In this document: positions 12,199 through 21,300 of the stretch, piece after piece | Numbering within the stretch: position 1 is the first letter of the stretch | Layout of the letters: every line of letters starts with the position of its first letter | IMG/VR virus record: IMGVR_UViG_3300030090_001937 | Location: 1 to 39,502 of that record | Strand: one strand, 5' to 3' | Origin: a virus | Length of the DNA: 39,502 bases | Program-made: the position numbers and the translations under genes | The notes under the pieces: generated by a model | The model's database searches: none | Told to the model about the DNA's origin: nothing | The model's input: the letters and a program-made list of their open reading frames with translations, nothing else

Positions 12199-12598
12199 TT
12201 TGTTTTTCTACTATACCATAAAATTATTTTATGTGGGGATTTCTTTACAAAGTAAAGGAGGAAACCCAAGTAAAAAAATCCCTATCTTATTTTACAGATA
12301 TGTTATAGTGGATGTTAGGAATATTCATTTTCCTTTCAAGGACATGTTTAGCCCTTTCTATTGTGTATACAATGGGTGTGACAGGCAACTGCTGCACCCA
12401 TTAGTATTGTTAAAAAAAAATTTTTTTACACCTATATTCTGTTATAATAAATATGCTTTTAGAAAGTCTAAAAGTATCGTGTATGAGGATATACGATTAG
12501 AAAAGAAAGTATGCTTTTCATCATATAGCATTTGTGATTATGTGATTGAGTAAGTTTATTTCTTTTTTCTTTCACAGAGTAGAGTAGGTGCGAGGACC
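12199..12598 (+). other. Non-coding region with nested hairpins and terminator-like element
   Basis: GGGATTT (12236-12242) pairs with AAATCCC (12276-12282) around a second stem CTTTAC-AAA-GTAAAG (12243-12257) that is directly followed by GGAGGAAA, a perfect ribosome site with no start codon behind it. AATGGGTG (12371-12378) pairs with CACCCATT (12395-12402), followed 10 bases later by nine A and seven T. An extended -10 (TGTTATAAT, 12440-12448) is present. The 117-codon frame over this stretch has poor composition and is not accepted as a gene. Confidence 0.4.
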
Positions 12599-12683
12599 TT
12601 TAACTAAGGACACAACTGCCTATAATACTCGTAACAGTAATGGACATACTGTACAACAGAACTCCACTTCGGTGGAGTTTTGT
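12599..12683 (+). ncRNA. Promoter plus short hairpin transcript ending in a UUCG stem
   Basis: TTTAAC (12599-12604), 16 bases, TATAAT (12621-12626) reads as a sigma70-type promoter. The predicted RNA would contain ACAGTA (12634-12639) / TACTGT (12647-12652) and then a strong stem AACTCCAC / GTGGAGTT (12660-12667 / 12672-12679) with a TTCG tetraloop. The stem extends outward to 12 pairs including one G-U. It may be an intrinsic terminator giving a ~50-nt RNA, or an insulator ahead of the late genes. Confidence 0.5.
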
Positions 12684-12698
12684 GTTATAGTTGTTTTT
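12683..12698 (+). promoter_or_regulatory. Extended -10 promoter for a leaderless start
   Basis: TGTTATAGT (12683-12691) is a TGn extended -10 element. The gap to the ATG at 12699 is 7 bases, so transcription would start at or next to the A of ATG. No ribosome site precedes that ATG, consistent with leaderless translation. Confidence 0.4.
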
Positions 12699-12758
12699 AT
12701 GAAACATAAGAAAAAGAAAAAAACAGTTAAGGGTAGAAAAAAAAGAATGGGCTACTAA
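12699..12758 (+). CDS. 19-residue lysine-rich peptide
   Basis: MKHKKKKKTVKGRKKRMGY: 12 of 19 residues are Lys or Arg. The stop overlaps the next ATG (TAATG). It heads a run of nine very small coupled genes. Extremely basic mini-proteins before the terminase occur in several marine phage genomes and may bind nucleic acid; there is no direct evidence. The start is set by the leaderless-type promoter at 12683. Confidence 0.45.
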   Translation: MKHKKKKKTVKGRKKRMGY

Positions 12759-12880
12759 TGCCTTTCAAAGATTACTCCCCTAAACAAAAAAAGTTAGCTA
12801 GGGTCGCACCACCATTTGATAAAATAACAGGTGCTGATTTTAAAAAACTTAGAGATAGCAAAAGAAGAAAAAAACAATAA
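12758..12880 (+). CDS. Conserved 40-residue marine-phage mini-protein
   Basis: MPFKDYSPKQKKLARVAPPF, then DKITGADFKKLRDSKRRKKQ. The phrase PPxDKITGADFKxLR recurs in small pre-terminase proteins of marine podoviruses that I recognise, which supports it as real despite its size. Basic C-terminus. Coupled on both sides by TAATG. Role unknown; possibly DNA packaging or a virion-associated peptide. Confidence 0.6.
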   Translation: MPFKDYSPKQKKLARVAPPFDKITGADFKKLRDSKRRKKQ

Positions 12881-13053
12881 TGAAGGTAAAAGGTGTTGAT
12901 GTATCTAAGTTGACCAAAAGTCAACAGAATGCTATGAAAAAACATTCAAAGCATCATACAAAAAAACACATGCAATACATGTACAACTCTATGCGTAGAG
13001 GTACTAGCTTTAATAAAGCACATGTAAACGCACAAAAAAAAGTTGGTAAGTAA
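12880..13053 (+). CDS. Conserved 57-residue basic histidine-rich protein
   Basis: MKVKGVDVSKLTKSQQNAMKKHSKHHTKKHMQYMYNSM and on to a basic end. Rich in Lys and His, predicted helical. The motif LTxxQQxAMKxHSKHHTxKH is one I associate with marine phages (including SAR11 phages), where it lies in the same mini-gene run. No enzymatic motif. Coupled by TAATG to both neighbours. Confidence 0.65.
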   Translation: MKVKGVDVSKLTKSQQNAMKKHSKHHTKKHMQYMYNSMRRGTSFNKAHVNAQKKVGK

Positions 13054-13310
13054 TGGCAACCTACCAAGGAAAAACAGTTACGCTCAATAAACCTTCTAGG
13101 ATTACTAAAGGTGAACCTGGTCATGGTAGAAAAAAATTTAAGGTTTATGTTAAGGATGGTAAGAAAGTAAAAAAGGTTATGTTTGGTGACCCTAACATGG
13201 AGATACGAAAAGATAACCCTGAAGCTAGAAAATCATTTAGAGCAAGACATAAATGTGATACAGCAACAGATAAAACATCTGCAAGATATTGGTCTTGCAA
13301 GATGTGGTAA
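13053..13310 (+). CDS. Conserved 85-residue protein with FGDPNMEIRKD motif
   Basis: MATYQGKTVTLNKPSRITKG, then KKFKVYVKDGKKVKKVMFGDPNMEIRKDN, then RKSFRARHKCDTATDKTSARYWSCKMW. The combination FGDPNMEIR, SFRARHxCD and a C-terminal YWSCKMW is highly characteristic of a conserved phage family in marine tailed phages, usually adjacent to packaging genes. The two cysteines and the histidine near the end may bind metal. Function not established, sometimes annotated only as a domain of unknown function. Confidence 0.7.
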   Translation: MATYQGKTVTLNKPSRITKGEPGHGRKKFKVYVKDGKKVKKVMFGDPNMEIRKDNPEARKSFRARHKCDTATDKTSARYWSCKMW

Positions 13311-13320
13311 AGGAGATAAA

Positions 13321-13563
13321 ATGGCAAAAAAACCTGCAAGAAAACCTATTAATGCAAAAACCAAAAAGGCTTTACAAGAGAAAGCCGCAAAAAGCAAATA
13401 TACCTATGGGCAATTAGCACAAGTATATAGGCGTGGACAAGGTGCATATTTATCTAGTGGTAGTAAATCAGCTAGTATGGCAGCTTGGGCTATGGGTAGA
13501 GTAAATAGTTTTATAAGAGGTGGACATTCACAAGATAATGACATTAAAAGAAAAAAGAAATAA
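13321..13563 (+). CDS. DUF5824-like small protein
   Basis: I start at MAKKPARKPINAKTK (13321), preceded by AAAGGAGATAAA; the longer in-frame start at 13183 would overlap the preceding gene almost entirely and has no ribosome site. 80 residues. The central motif KYTYGQLAQVYRRGQGAYLSSGS followed by SMAAWAMGRVNSF matches the small phage family DUF5824. Function unknown. The end couples to the next gene (TAATG). Confidence 0.65.
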   Translation: MAKKPARKPINAKTKKALQEKAAKSKYTYGQLAQVYRRGQGAYLSSGSKSASMAAWAMGRVNSFIRGGHSQDNDIKRKKK

Positions 13564-13745
13564 TGCCAAAAAGAAAAGTAAAATATGAAAAAGGAGTACC
13601 TGCTAAATACTTACAGAATAAAAAAAATTCAAAGACTTCTGTTGCTCGTGAGATTAAGGCGACTGCAAAAGCTTATAAAGAAGGTAGATACATAGATTTA
13701 AAAGCTGTACAGAAATCAAGAGCTGTTAAGAAAAAGCGTAAGTAA
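13563..13745 (+). CDS. Small basic protein, 60 residues
   Basis: MPKRKVKYEKGVPAKYLQNK, strongly basic throughout (about 35 percent Lys or Arg). The start PKxKVKYxKGVPAKYL is similar to small proteins in marine phage pre-terminase runs. Likely one or two helices. Coupled to both neighbours. It could condense DNA or act as a virion minor protein; no proof. Confidence 0.55.
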   Translation: MPKRKVKYEKGVPAKYLQNKKNSKTSVAREIKATAKAYKEGRYIDLKAVQKSRAVKKKRK

Positions 13746-13798
13746 TGGATAAAGAAAAAGAGTATGCAGGTAATCCAAATTGGGCAGGAGATGATTGA
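13745..13798 (+). CDS. 17-residue acidic peptide
   Basis: MDKEKEYAGNPNWAGDD, coupled by TAATG behind the basic 60-residue gene and by TGATG before the next. It is acidic, unlike its basic neighbours. Very short; translation is supported only by the exact start/stop overlaps on both sides. Confidence 0.35.
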   Translation: MDKEKEYAGNPNWAGDD

Positions 13799-13920
13799 TG
13801 GCTAGACAAGTTAGTTGGATGTGGGGTGGTAAAAGACATTATGGTACTCTCATAAGAGAAACCAAAACTCATAAATTTGCTAGAACTAAAAATGGCAAAA
13901 TTAAAAAAATAAAAAAGTAA
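13798..13920 (+). CDS. 40-residue basic protein
   Basis: MARQVSWMWGGKRHYGTLIR, then ETKTHKFARTKNGKIKKIKK. Aromatic and basic, strand-rich (HYGTLIRETKTHKFARTKNGK), reminiscent of a small nucleic-acid-binding hairpin. Coupled by TGATG to the peptide before it. No family recognised; the run of small basic genes continues here. Confidence 0.5.
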   Translation: MARQVSWMWGGKRHYGTLIRETKTHKFARTKNGKIKKIKK

Positions 13921-14019
13921 TTGAAGATAACCTGTCCTGTTTGTCAGGAATACTTACAGGTGGTCAAACTTAAATTAAAATGTAAAAATAAGAAATGCAA
14001 AAATTATGACAAAAACTAA
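13921..14019 (+). CDS. 32-residue zinc-ribbon-like peptide, TTG start
   Basis: Read from the TTG directly after the preceding stop: MKITCPVCQEYLQVVKLKLKCKNKKCKNY. Cysteines C-P-V-C and C-x4-C make a minimal zinc ribbon of the type seen in small phage and archaeal proteins. It overlaps the terminase start by 14 bases, typical of coupling. The TTG start is inferred because no other start fits. Confidence 0.5.
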   Translation: MKITCPVCQEYLQVVKLKLKCKNKKCKNYDKN

Positions 14020-15922
14020 ACTCTGTTTCGCAAAAGGTTGTCATAATATTTTACGACCACCAAAGAAAAAATTTTGTTCTTCTACATGTTCTAAGAGCTA
14101 TCACAACGCTGTATATCATGCTAAGAAAAAAGGTGCTGTATATGAAATTGACCATGATGGTAAACCTGTAGCAGAGGGCAATGTACAAAAACGCAGAGGC
14201 AAAGTTTACGAACAGTTAATAGAAAAAAATCTAGGACCTTTAATTTTAAAAGGTGACATGCTAAAACAAGATGCTGCTGCTCTACTAGGTTGTACAAAAG
14301 CCGCACTAAGTTATGCTTACGCTGCTTGGGTAGAGGACATGGAAACAAAAGCAAAAGCAGAAAATTGGACTATACCTGCAAAAGCAGAAAAGTCACTAAA
14401 TGATTTTAAACAATTTAGAGATAGATATTTTTTAACAGAAACAGGAGAACCCTACGAAACACCTGAATTTCACATTAGGTGGATAAAATCTATTTTAGAA
14501 GCTATCGAACATGGCGACCAACAGATGATACTGTCACCACCTAGACATGGTAAAACAGATTTGCTTATACATTTTGCTGTGTGGTTAATTATAAAAAATC
14601 CTAATGTTCGTATTCTATGGGTAGGCGGTAACGAAGAAATTGCTAAAAATGCAGTAAGCTCTGTAATTGACCAACTAGAAAATAACGAAAAACTTATAGA
14701 AGAATTATGTCCTCCTGGAAAAACTTTTAAACCTACAAGTCGTACAGGTAAAGCATGGTCACAAAATGGTTTTACTGTTGGCACTAGAACAGTTACAGGT
14801 ATCAAATCACCTACTATGGTAGGTATTGGTCGTGGTGGTAAAATATTATCAAGAGATTGCGACATTATTATTGGTGATGACTTAGAGGACCATTCATCTA
14901 CTATGCAACCTGCATCAAGAGAAAATACTAGAAATTGGTGGACTACAACATTGTCAAGTCGTAAAGAGGAACATACAGCAATAATCGTAATTGGTTCTAG
15001 GCAACATTATGATGACTTGTATTCTCATTTGTTAGATAACGAAAGTTGGAAAACATTAGTCGAAGAAGCACACGACACATCATGCAACATTGCAGATTGG
15101 GATGAAGAAGCACATACAGAGTGTATGTTGTGGACAGGTAAGCGTACTTATAAGTGGTTGATGGACAGAAAACGAGCAGCAGAAACTACAGGTGGTAGAG
15201 CAATATACGAAATGGTATATCTTAATGTAGCTATGCCTGATGGACTTGCTTTGTTTGAGCGTGAAGAAATAGAACAGTGTCGTGACCAAAGTAGAGCAAT
15301 AGGTGACATACCAATCAATGTAAGACTTATAGCAGGACTTGACCCTGCATCTACAGGCTATCAAGCTGCAGTATTGTGGGGTTACAATACTGAAACAGGC
15401 ACATTGTTTTTAATAGACATAGAAAACAATTTAGGTGGTGGAATACCACAAGCATTACAAATAATTAAAAAATGGTGGACAGAGTACAACTGTAGTCATT
15501 GGGTTATAGAAGAAAATGGTTTTCAAAAAGCTATACGACAAGATGTATCTATAAAAGATTTTGCAAATAGACATGGCGTATTTTTAGAAGGACACGAAAC
15601 ACGAAATCAAAAGTTTGACCCATTGTTTGGTGTGACAGCTATGCGACCAATGTTTGCTGATAAACTAATAAATTTACCTTATAGTGGATTTGAAGCACAA
15701 GAAAAGATAAACTTATATACAAGTCAGTTGGTTTATTTTAGTTCTGCTAGAAACAAAAGCAAAAGCGTAGGAACTAAAACAGATATTGTTATGGCTAGTT
15801 GGTTTCCAATGAGAGCAATTAGGCGTATGCAAAAAGAACGCTTTGCAGAACTTGGATATGATTACAATCCTAGTTTTTCTGACTATAATCCTAGTAATAT
15901 AGATTATGATAATTGGAGATAA
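14006..15922 (+). CDS. terL: Terminase large subunit with N-terminal zinc/HTH extension
   Basis: 638 residues. Residues 170-300 carry the packaging ATPase: Walker A SPPRHGKT (177-184) and Walker B CDIIIGDD (285-292) with the acidic pair following. The C-terminal nuclease shows LDPAS (445-449, first metal-binding Asp) and VIEENGF (500-506). Before the ATPase lies an unusual 120-residue extension with CFAKGC (7-12) and FCSSTC (23-28), then a helix-turn-helix-like stretch (DAAALLGCTKAALSYAYAAW). The motor cuts and translocates DNA into the prohead through the portal encoded next. No separate small terminase is visible, so the extension may supply DNA recognition. Confidence 0.9.
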   Translation: MTKTKLCFAKGCHNILRPPKKKFCSSTCSKSYHNAVYHAKKKGAVYEIDHDGKPVAEGNVQKRRGKVYEQLIEKNLGPLILKGDMLKQDAAALLGCTKAALSYAYAAWVEDMETKAKAENWTIPAKAEKSLNDFKQFRDRYFLTETGEPYETPEFHIRWIKSILEAIEHGDQQMILSPPRHGKTDLLIHFAVWLIIKNPNVRILWVGGNEEIAKNAVSSVIDQLENNEKLIEELCPPGKTFKPTSRTGKAWSQNGFTVGTRTVTGIKSPTMVGIGRGGKILSRDCDIIIGDDLEDHSSTMQPASRENTRNWWTTTLSSRKEEHTAIIVIGSRQHYDDLYSHLLDNESWKTLVEEAHDTSCNIADWDEEAHTECMLWTGKRTYKWLMDRKRAAETTGGRAIYEMVYLNVAMPDGLALFEREEIEQCRDQSRAIGDIPINVRLIAGLDPASTGYQAAVLWGYNTETGTLFLIDIENNLGGGIPQALQIIKKWWTEYNCSHWVIEENGFQKAIRQDVSIKDFANRHGVFLEGHETRNQKFDPLFGVTAMRPMFADKLINLPYSGFEAQEKINLYTSQLVYFSSARNKSKSVGTKTDIVMASWFPMRAIRRMQKERFAELGYDYNPSFSDYNPSNIDYDNWR

Positions 15923-17689
15923 ATGCCTTTAGATAGCAAAAAATTGTACGACCAAATAGATTACCTTAGAGTAATAAATCAAGACCAAATGATTGATAGA
16001 AGTCGTATTCGTGACATTATGAATGGTGGAGAAGCTGCAGTCAAAGCATTGCTAGGCAATCAAGTAAATGTAGAATATCACGAGTTACCTGCTCCTAATT
16101 TATTTTTGACAGCACTAGAAAGATTTGCACAAAAATTAGGCAGAAGTCCTGACATCAAAGTAGATATAATAAATGAAAAGGACAGTGAAAGAGCAAGAAA
16201 AAAATCTGAAAAACTAGAGCGTATAGTTGTAAGTTATGACAAATATCAAAAGCTAAACAAACAATTACCACAAGTTGGTAGATGGCTTCCTGGATATGGT
16301 TTTGTTGTGTGGACAATAGGACACAAAAGAGATAAAAATGGTTCTCCATATCCTTACGCAGAACTTCGTGACCCTTTTACTTGTTACCCTGGAACTTTTG
16401 GCAATGACCAACAACCAAAAGAATTAGCAATAATTAGTCGTGTACCACACACTATATTGGCTGAACAATATCCTGAAGCAAAACAATTTATCTATGCGCA
16501 AGAAGAAAACGACAGTGGTTTTCAAAATCCATACTCTGCTTTATACGATAGTTCAGATAGAGCAGGTAGTTGGGCTAACTCAACAGGACATGGAAAAGTA
16601 GTTGTTGAGTATAGAGATAATGAAGGAACATATATCTTTCTACCTGAAAACAAAAAGATTATAGACTTTATGCCAAATATACTTAAATCAGGTCCTTGTT
16701 TTGTAGTAGCAAAAAGATATTCATTTGACCAAATGCAATCACAGTTTCAACACATAACAGGTCTTATGGCAAACATGGCAAAGATAAACATACTTGGAAC
16801 TATTGCTATGGAAGATGCAGTGTTTACAGAAACAAACATTGTTGGTGAAATAGAAAGCGGTAAATATCGTAAAGGTAGATTTGCAGTTAACTATTTGACA
16901 CCTGGTTCACAAGTATCAAAGCCTGTAAACAATTTACCTTATCAATTATTTCAACAAGTAGATAGATTAGAAAGACACCTTAGACTTGGTGCAGCTTATC
17001 CTGTATCTGATGATGGACAATCGCCTAATGCTTTTGTCACAGGTAGAGGATTAGAGGAACTAGGTCAATCTGCATCACTGCATGTAAGAGAGTATCAAAC
17101 TGTATTAGGAGATGCTCTTGAAGAATTAGATGCTAAAAGACTAGAGTATGATGAAGCAATGTTTGGTGCAACAAGAAAACCACTTGCAGGATTTCATAAA
17201 GGAACATCTTACAAAGAAACTTACACGCCTAACTCTGATATATCTGAAGTGTACACAACACGCAGAGTGTATGGTGTTATGGCAGGTTTTGATGAACCAC
17301 AGAAAATAATTACAGGTTTACAACTTTATCAACAGGGAATTATCGACAAGCAGACATTGCAAGAAAATATGGATGGATTAGAAAATATATCAAAGATACA
17401 AAATCGTGTCAATAAAGAAAGAGCTGAAACTGTATTGTTTGAAACTCTTATGGCACAAGCAGCACAAGGTGACCAAAAAGCATTAATTGCTGCTATAGAG
17501 ATAAGAAAAAATCCGCAGAGAATGTCTGAAATATTAGACAAATACTATACTGCAGAAGGTGAAGAACCTAGTGAAGAAGAATTAGCTTTACTTAATGCAC
17601 AAGCACAACAAGCAGGTGCTATACCGCAAGGACCACCACCTGGATTAGCACAGGTGTTATCACAGGTAGCACAACAGGGAGGACAATAA
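15923..17689 (+). CDS. Portal protein
   Basis: 588 residues, starting directly after the terminase stop. The N-terminal third (DQMIDRSRIRDIMNGGEAAV, ELPAPNLFLTALERFAQKLG, FVVWTIGHKRDKNG) and the segment with YPGTFGNDQQPKELAIISRV match portal proteins of actinophages, i.e. the dodecameric ring at the packaging vertex through which DNA enters and leaves. Residues 320-380 (FQQVDRLERHLRLGAAYPVSDDGQSPNAFVTGRGLEEL region) are the usual clip/stem-to-wing part. The C-terminal 60 residues are Gln/Ala/Pro-rich. Position next to TerL is standard. Confidence 0.85.
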   Translation: MPLDSKKLYDQIDYLRVINQDQMIDRSRIRDIMNGGEAAVKALLGNQVNVEYHELPAPNLFLTALERFAQKLGRSPDIKVDIINEKDSERARKKSEKLERIVVSYDKYQKLNKQLPQVGRWLPGYGFVVWTIGHKRDKNGSPYPYAELRDPFTCYPGTFGNDQQPKELAIISRVPHTILAEQYPEAKQFIYAQEENDSGFQNPYSALYDSSDRAGSWANSTGHGKVVVEYRDNEGTYIFLPENKKIIDFMPNILKSGPCFVVAKRYSFDQMQSQFQHITGLMANMAKINILGTIAMEDAVFTETNIVGEIESGKYRKGRFAVNYLTPGSQVSKPVNNLPYQLFQQVDRLERHLRLGAAYPVSDDGQSPNAFVTGRGLEELGQSASLHVREYQTVLGDALEELDAKRLEYDEAMFGATRKPLAGFHKGTSYKETYTPNSDISEVYTTRRVYGVMAGFDEPQKIITGLQLYQQGIIDKQTLQENMDGLENISKIQNRVNKERAETVLFETLMAQAAQGDQKALIAAIEIRKNPQRMSEILDKYYTAEGEEPSEEELALLNAQAQQAGAIPQGPPPGLAQVLSQVAQQGGQ

Positions 17690-17961
17690 TGCCTGAACCA
17701 TCAGACAAAATGCGTGAAACTAATGTTAAATTTTATGACATTATAAATTCTGAAGATTGGAATTTTGACAATATAGAAGAAGAACCAAAAATAGATGATA
17801 GTTTTACACCTCCGATTATGCAGTATTGGATGCCTACACCACATCCTAAAGTATTTATTCGTGTAGATTTTACTATTGAAGATGCTGCAGAAAACGAAAG
17901 ACTAAGAGATTTTTTAGGAGGACTTGATGATTTCTTTAATGATGAGGGATATTATGGTTAG
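17689..17961 (+). CDS. Small hypothetical acidic protein
   Basis: 90 residues, MPEPSDKMRETNVKFYDIIN, coupled by TAATG to the portal. Acidic overall, with Phe, Tyr and Trp spread along it (PPIMQYWMPTPHPKVFIRVDF) and a predicted strand then helix. No family recognised. Small acidic proteins next to portal genes can be head-completion or portal-associated factors; here only position suggests that. Confidence 0.55.
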   Translation: MPEPSDKMRETNVKFYDIINSEDWNFDNIEEEPKIDDSFTPPIMQYWMPTPHPKVFIRVDFTIEDAAENERLRDFLGGLDDFFNDEGYYG

Positions 17962-18379
17962 AAAACCTAAAGCATTAAAACAAGTTACTGATGGCAAACC
18001 TGACCCTGCTTTTCAAGATTTATACATACCAAGACAAAAAGGCGACCCAACAGGACAATCTAAAATAATTAACGACCAAGAAGATGCTCTTAATTATGAA
18101 CTGCCTACAGTAGCAGGAGAACAAGTACAACAAAATGCAACTAGAACAGCTAGTCCTATATCATTAGGGCAACCTACAAGGTTTCAAAGTGAGCCAAATA
18201 CAGCAGGAATATCACAAGGACCTGGCGTAGGAAGAGTAGGAACAAGTCCTATGGCAACAGATTTAGATGCTTATTTACAAGGATTATTTAGCAAATTCAA
18301 TGACCCTGTAATTTTAGAGTTGATAGAGCAAAAAAATGCTGTGCCTGTACAGGAGAAGCCACAAACTAGGTTAAGATAA
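17954..18379 (+). CDS. Proline/glutamine-rich hypothetical protein
   Basis: I start at MVRKPKALKQVTDGK (17954), preceded by GAGGGATATT; the longer start (17924) would lie inside the upstream gene without a ribosome site. About 141 residues. Low-complexity, disordered-looking composition: QVQQNATRTASPISLGQPTRFQ, then a short helical end (LDAYLQGLFSKFNDP). Could be a linker or assembly protein between portal and the giant virion protein. No family. Confidence 0.5.
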   Translation: MVRKPKALKQVTDGKPDPAFQDLYIPRQKGDPTGQSKIINDQEDALNYELPTVAGEQVQQNATRTASPISLGQPTRFQSEPNTAGISQGPGVGRVGTSPMATDLDAYLQGLFSKFNDPVILELIEQKNAVPVQEKPQTRLR

Positions 18380-21300
18380 TGCGTAGATATTCTTTGCGTT
18401 ATTCTTTAGATGATTTAAAAAGACAGGCTGCACAAGAAACATTTAATCGTGCAAGTTCTTTTGACAAAGGTGTTAGAGAAACAAATCCTGATTTAGTTCA
18501 AAGTATTTCTAATCTTACAAAAGCATATCCTACAATTCCTAAAGAAATTTTGCCTTATATGGCATTAAGTGGCACTACTGCAGAAGATGAAATTGCTTTG
18601 CAGGTAGCAAATAGAGCAGCATCCATTATAGCAAACAAAAACACACAAGACCTTGTAACAGATGTGAACTTTTTTAAACGAGGTGTACAAATGGGTTTTT
18701 TAGGGTTAGATGCTGTATTTCAAAATATATCAAGGGGTTTTAAGTCTGCAGTTGTAGCAGCACAAAAAACAGGAAAGTTTGTACCTGGAGTTGTAGCTAA
18801 TGCAACATTAGGAGGATTGTATGAAACATTTAGACCACAAGTAGAAGGTGAGGAAGGTAGCACTACAGCTAGATACTTAAATAACATTTATGGCGGTGGT
18901 GTAGGGGATGTGTTTAAACAGACACGAGATAAGTATGGAAAGAATGAGTTTCGTTTAGCTTTAGAACAAACTAGAGATGGTAAACCATTAAATTTAGGAA
19001 AAGGATTTTTACCTAACTCACTAGACCCTAAAGAAACACAGGTCTATTTAGATATGATAAGAGCAGGTAAAACTGAGAAAGAAGCATTGACTAGAGCTAT
19101 AGAAGTTTATGGACTTCCTGTCACACAGTTGTACGACATAAGAGAAGATGCTTTTCAATACGAAGCCAAAGATGGCACAAAAGTAAATATATCACCAGGT
19201 CGAATAGCAGCAGTGCAAGTTTTTGAACCTGGTTCTGCAGGATTTAATGTTGTATCAGGAGTTATTGATGGTGTATTTAGACTTGCAGGTGACCCAACAA
19301 ACTTAGCGTTGATGTATGGAGCAGGTGTAAAGACAGCAATGAGAACTATGGTACAAGCCAATAAACAATCTAAAAATGCTGCTACATTCTTTAAATCTTT
19401 TGCTCCTGGAAAAACAGGAAAATTTAATCGTGCTGCTTTTTATGGAAGGACAGTAGATGATGTAAGAAACACAGGTTGGGGTCAAAAGTTTGGTGAAGCT
19501 ATTGCAAAATTAAAAGGTGATGAAGGAATGGCTTTTCTTAATGACATTAAAGAATTTGACAAAGTTCCTGCATCTGTAAAAGAAGTATTGCTACATGTTG
19601 ATGATGCTGATGATGTATGGAACATATTAGACATAGTTGCTAAGAATGGTAATTTAACAGGCAAAGAGTTTGACAACATGTTTAATTTAATTAAAAAATA
19701 TGTAAATGATGATGTTGCTGCAAACCTAGACAGAGTTAGAGAAGCAAGTGTAGAAAACATTGCTTTTGGTTTAAATAACATTCCTGCAAGACCTACAGCT
19801 ATGGGTGAACTATTTAATTATGCTAACAAACTTATGATAGGTTCAAGTACAGATGTTGCACCTATGAGAAAGTTTGCAGGTTTATTATTATCTAAAGATG
19901 ACCCTGCAAGAGGATTGTTAGGCACAGGCACACAAATAGCTAGAAGTCAATATTTTCCACGACATGTAAAAAGAGCAATGCAACTTAGACCTGAAACAAC
20001 AATGGTTATAGATGATTTAGAAGCAGCATCAAGAAATGCTAATGATATGCTTAAATTATCTTTTTCTAGTGCTAAAGAAAGAGGTTATTACTCTCGATTA
20101 GTTTTGACTGCTACATCTCAAAAAGATTTAGAAGAGATTGCATATCAAATAAACCAAGCAATAGCTAAAAATGTTGCAGACTATAATCCTAATTTAAAAA
20201 TAGATGTAGAGGATATAATAAAACAACAAGAAAGTTATAACGCAGCAATGAATGAGTTAAGAGATTTTTTTGGTAACTCTGCAGGTGGTTCTATTGCTTT
20301 TAATGGAACACAAATAAAAAAAAGATACAAAAAATTAATTAAAGATGTAGAAGAACATTTTAAAGCTACAGGTGTTGAAGTTAATCCTGATGATGTAGAA
20401 AAATATATATTTGAAGCAGTGCCAAGTATGCACCTATTATCACAGGCATCTAAATCTTATATGGCACAACTTATAGACCCAAGAGATGTAATACAAGCTA
20501 CAAGAGCGCATCAAACATTAGTTGGTCCTGCAGATAGCAGACTTAAAGCATTTATTACAAATCTTATAGAAAATCCAAAAGATTTAAAATGGGCAGATAG
20601 ATTAAAGATACCTAGGTCTGCAGTTACAGGTGGTTCATCAACAAGCAGACTTACATTAAAACCAAAAACACTATTAGATACAATACTTGATGAAACACAG
20701 AATAAAATATTAAAACCTGCGTGGATGTTTAGATTAGCACTTCTTATGCGTATTGCACCTGAAGAAGCAGCTAGAGCGGCATTTGGTGGATATGTCAATG
20801 CGTGGTCACATCCATTACAAAGATTAGCTATGGTATCTAATAAATATTTAAACTTTGTTGGTGATGTAAAGCGTGAAGATAAGATATTTCAATTACGAAA
20901 CAACTTAGGTGAAATTGTATTTTCATCAGGCATGGGTACAGATGACTATAAAAAATTAGCAGAATTGATAGATGAAAAAACACTTAAAAATTTTTTAGCT
21001 ATTGAATATCCACAAATAGAAAAAATATTGAAATCTTATATGTTAGAAACAAATTATACAGGTCAAGTATCTGATTACATGATTAATGCTGCAATTAACA
21101 ATGTCAATCTAAAAACATTTGTTAGAGAAGCAGTCCAAGAAGGTAAATTGTCTATAGGCAGTAAACAAATAAATGCTAAAGCAAAAGGAACAGTAATTGG
21201 ATTTGATAATAAAACAGAGTACGCATCTATGGGTGAAGCGTTAGTAGAAGGTGGAGGTTTTAGCATTGATTTAGATGTAGCAAAATTCGTTGACATGAAA

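Noticed and set aside
12312-12404. 30-codon frame MLGIFIFLSRTCLALSIVYT with CC near the end
   Set aside because: Looks like a hydrophobic peptide but lacks a ribosome site and ends inside a terminator-like stem; too weak to list.
12200-12553. 117-codon open frame on the plus strand
   Set aside because: Aromatic, cysteine-rich, irregular composition unlike any neighbour; it runs across several hairpins and A/T runs, has no ribosome site at its start and codon use unlike the other genes.
13183-13320. Long N-terminal extension of the DUF5824-like protein
   Set aside because: Would overlap the 85-residue gene out of frame; a ribosome site and family-typical start are at 13321.
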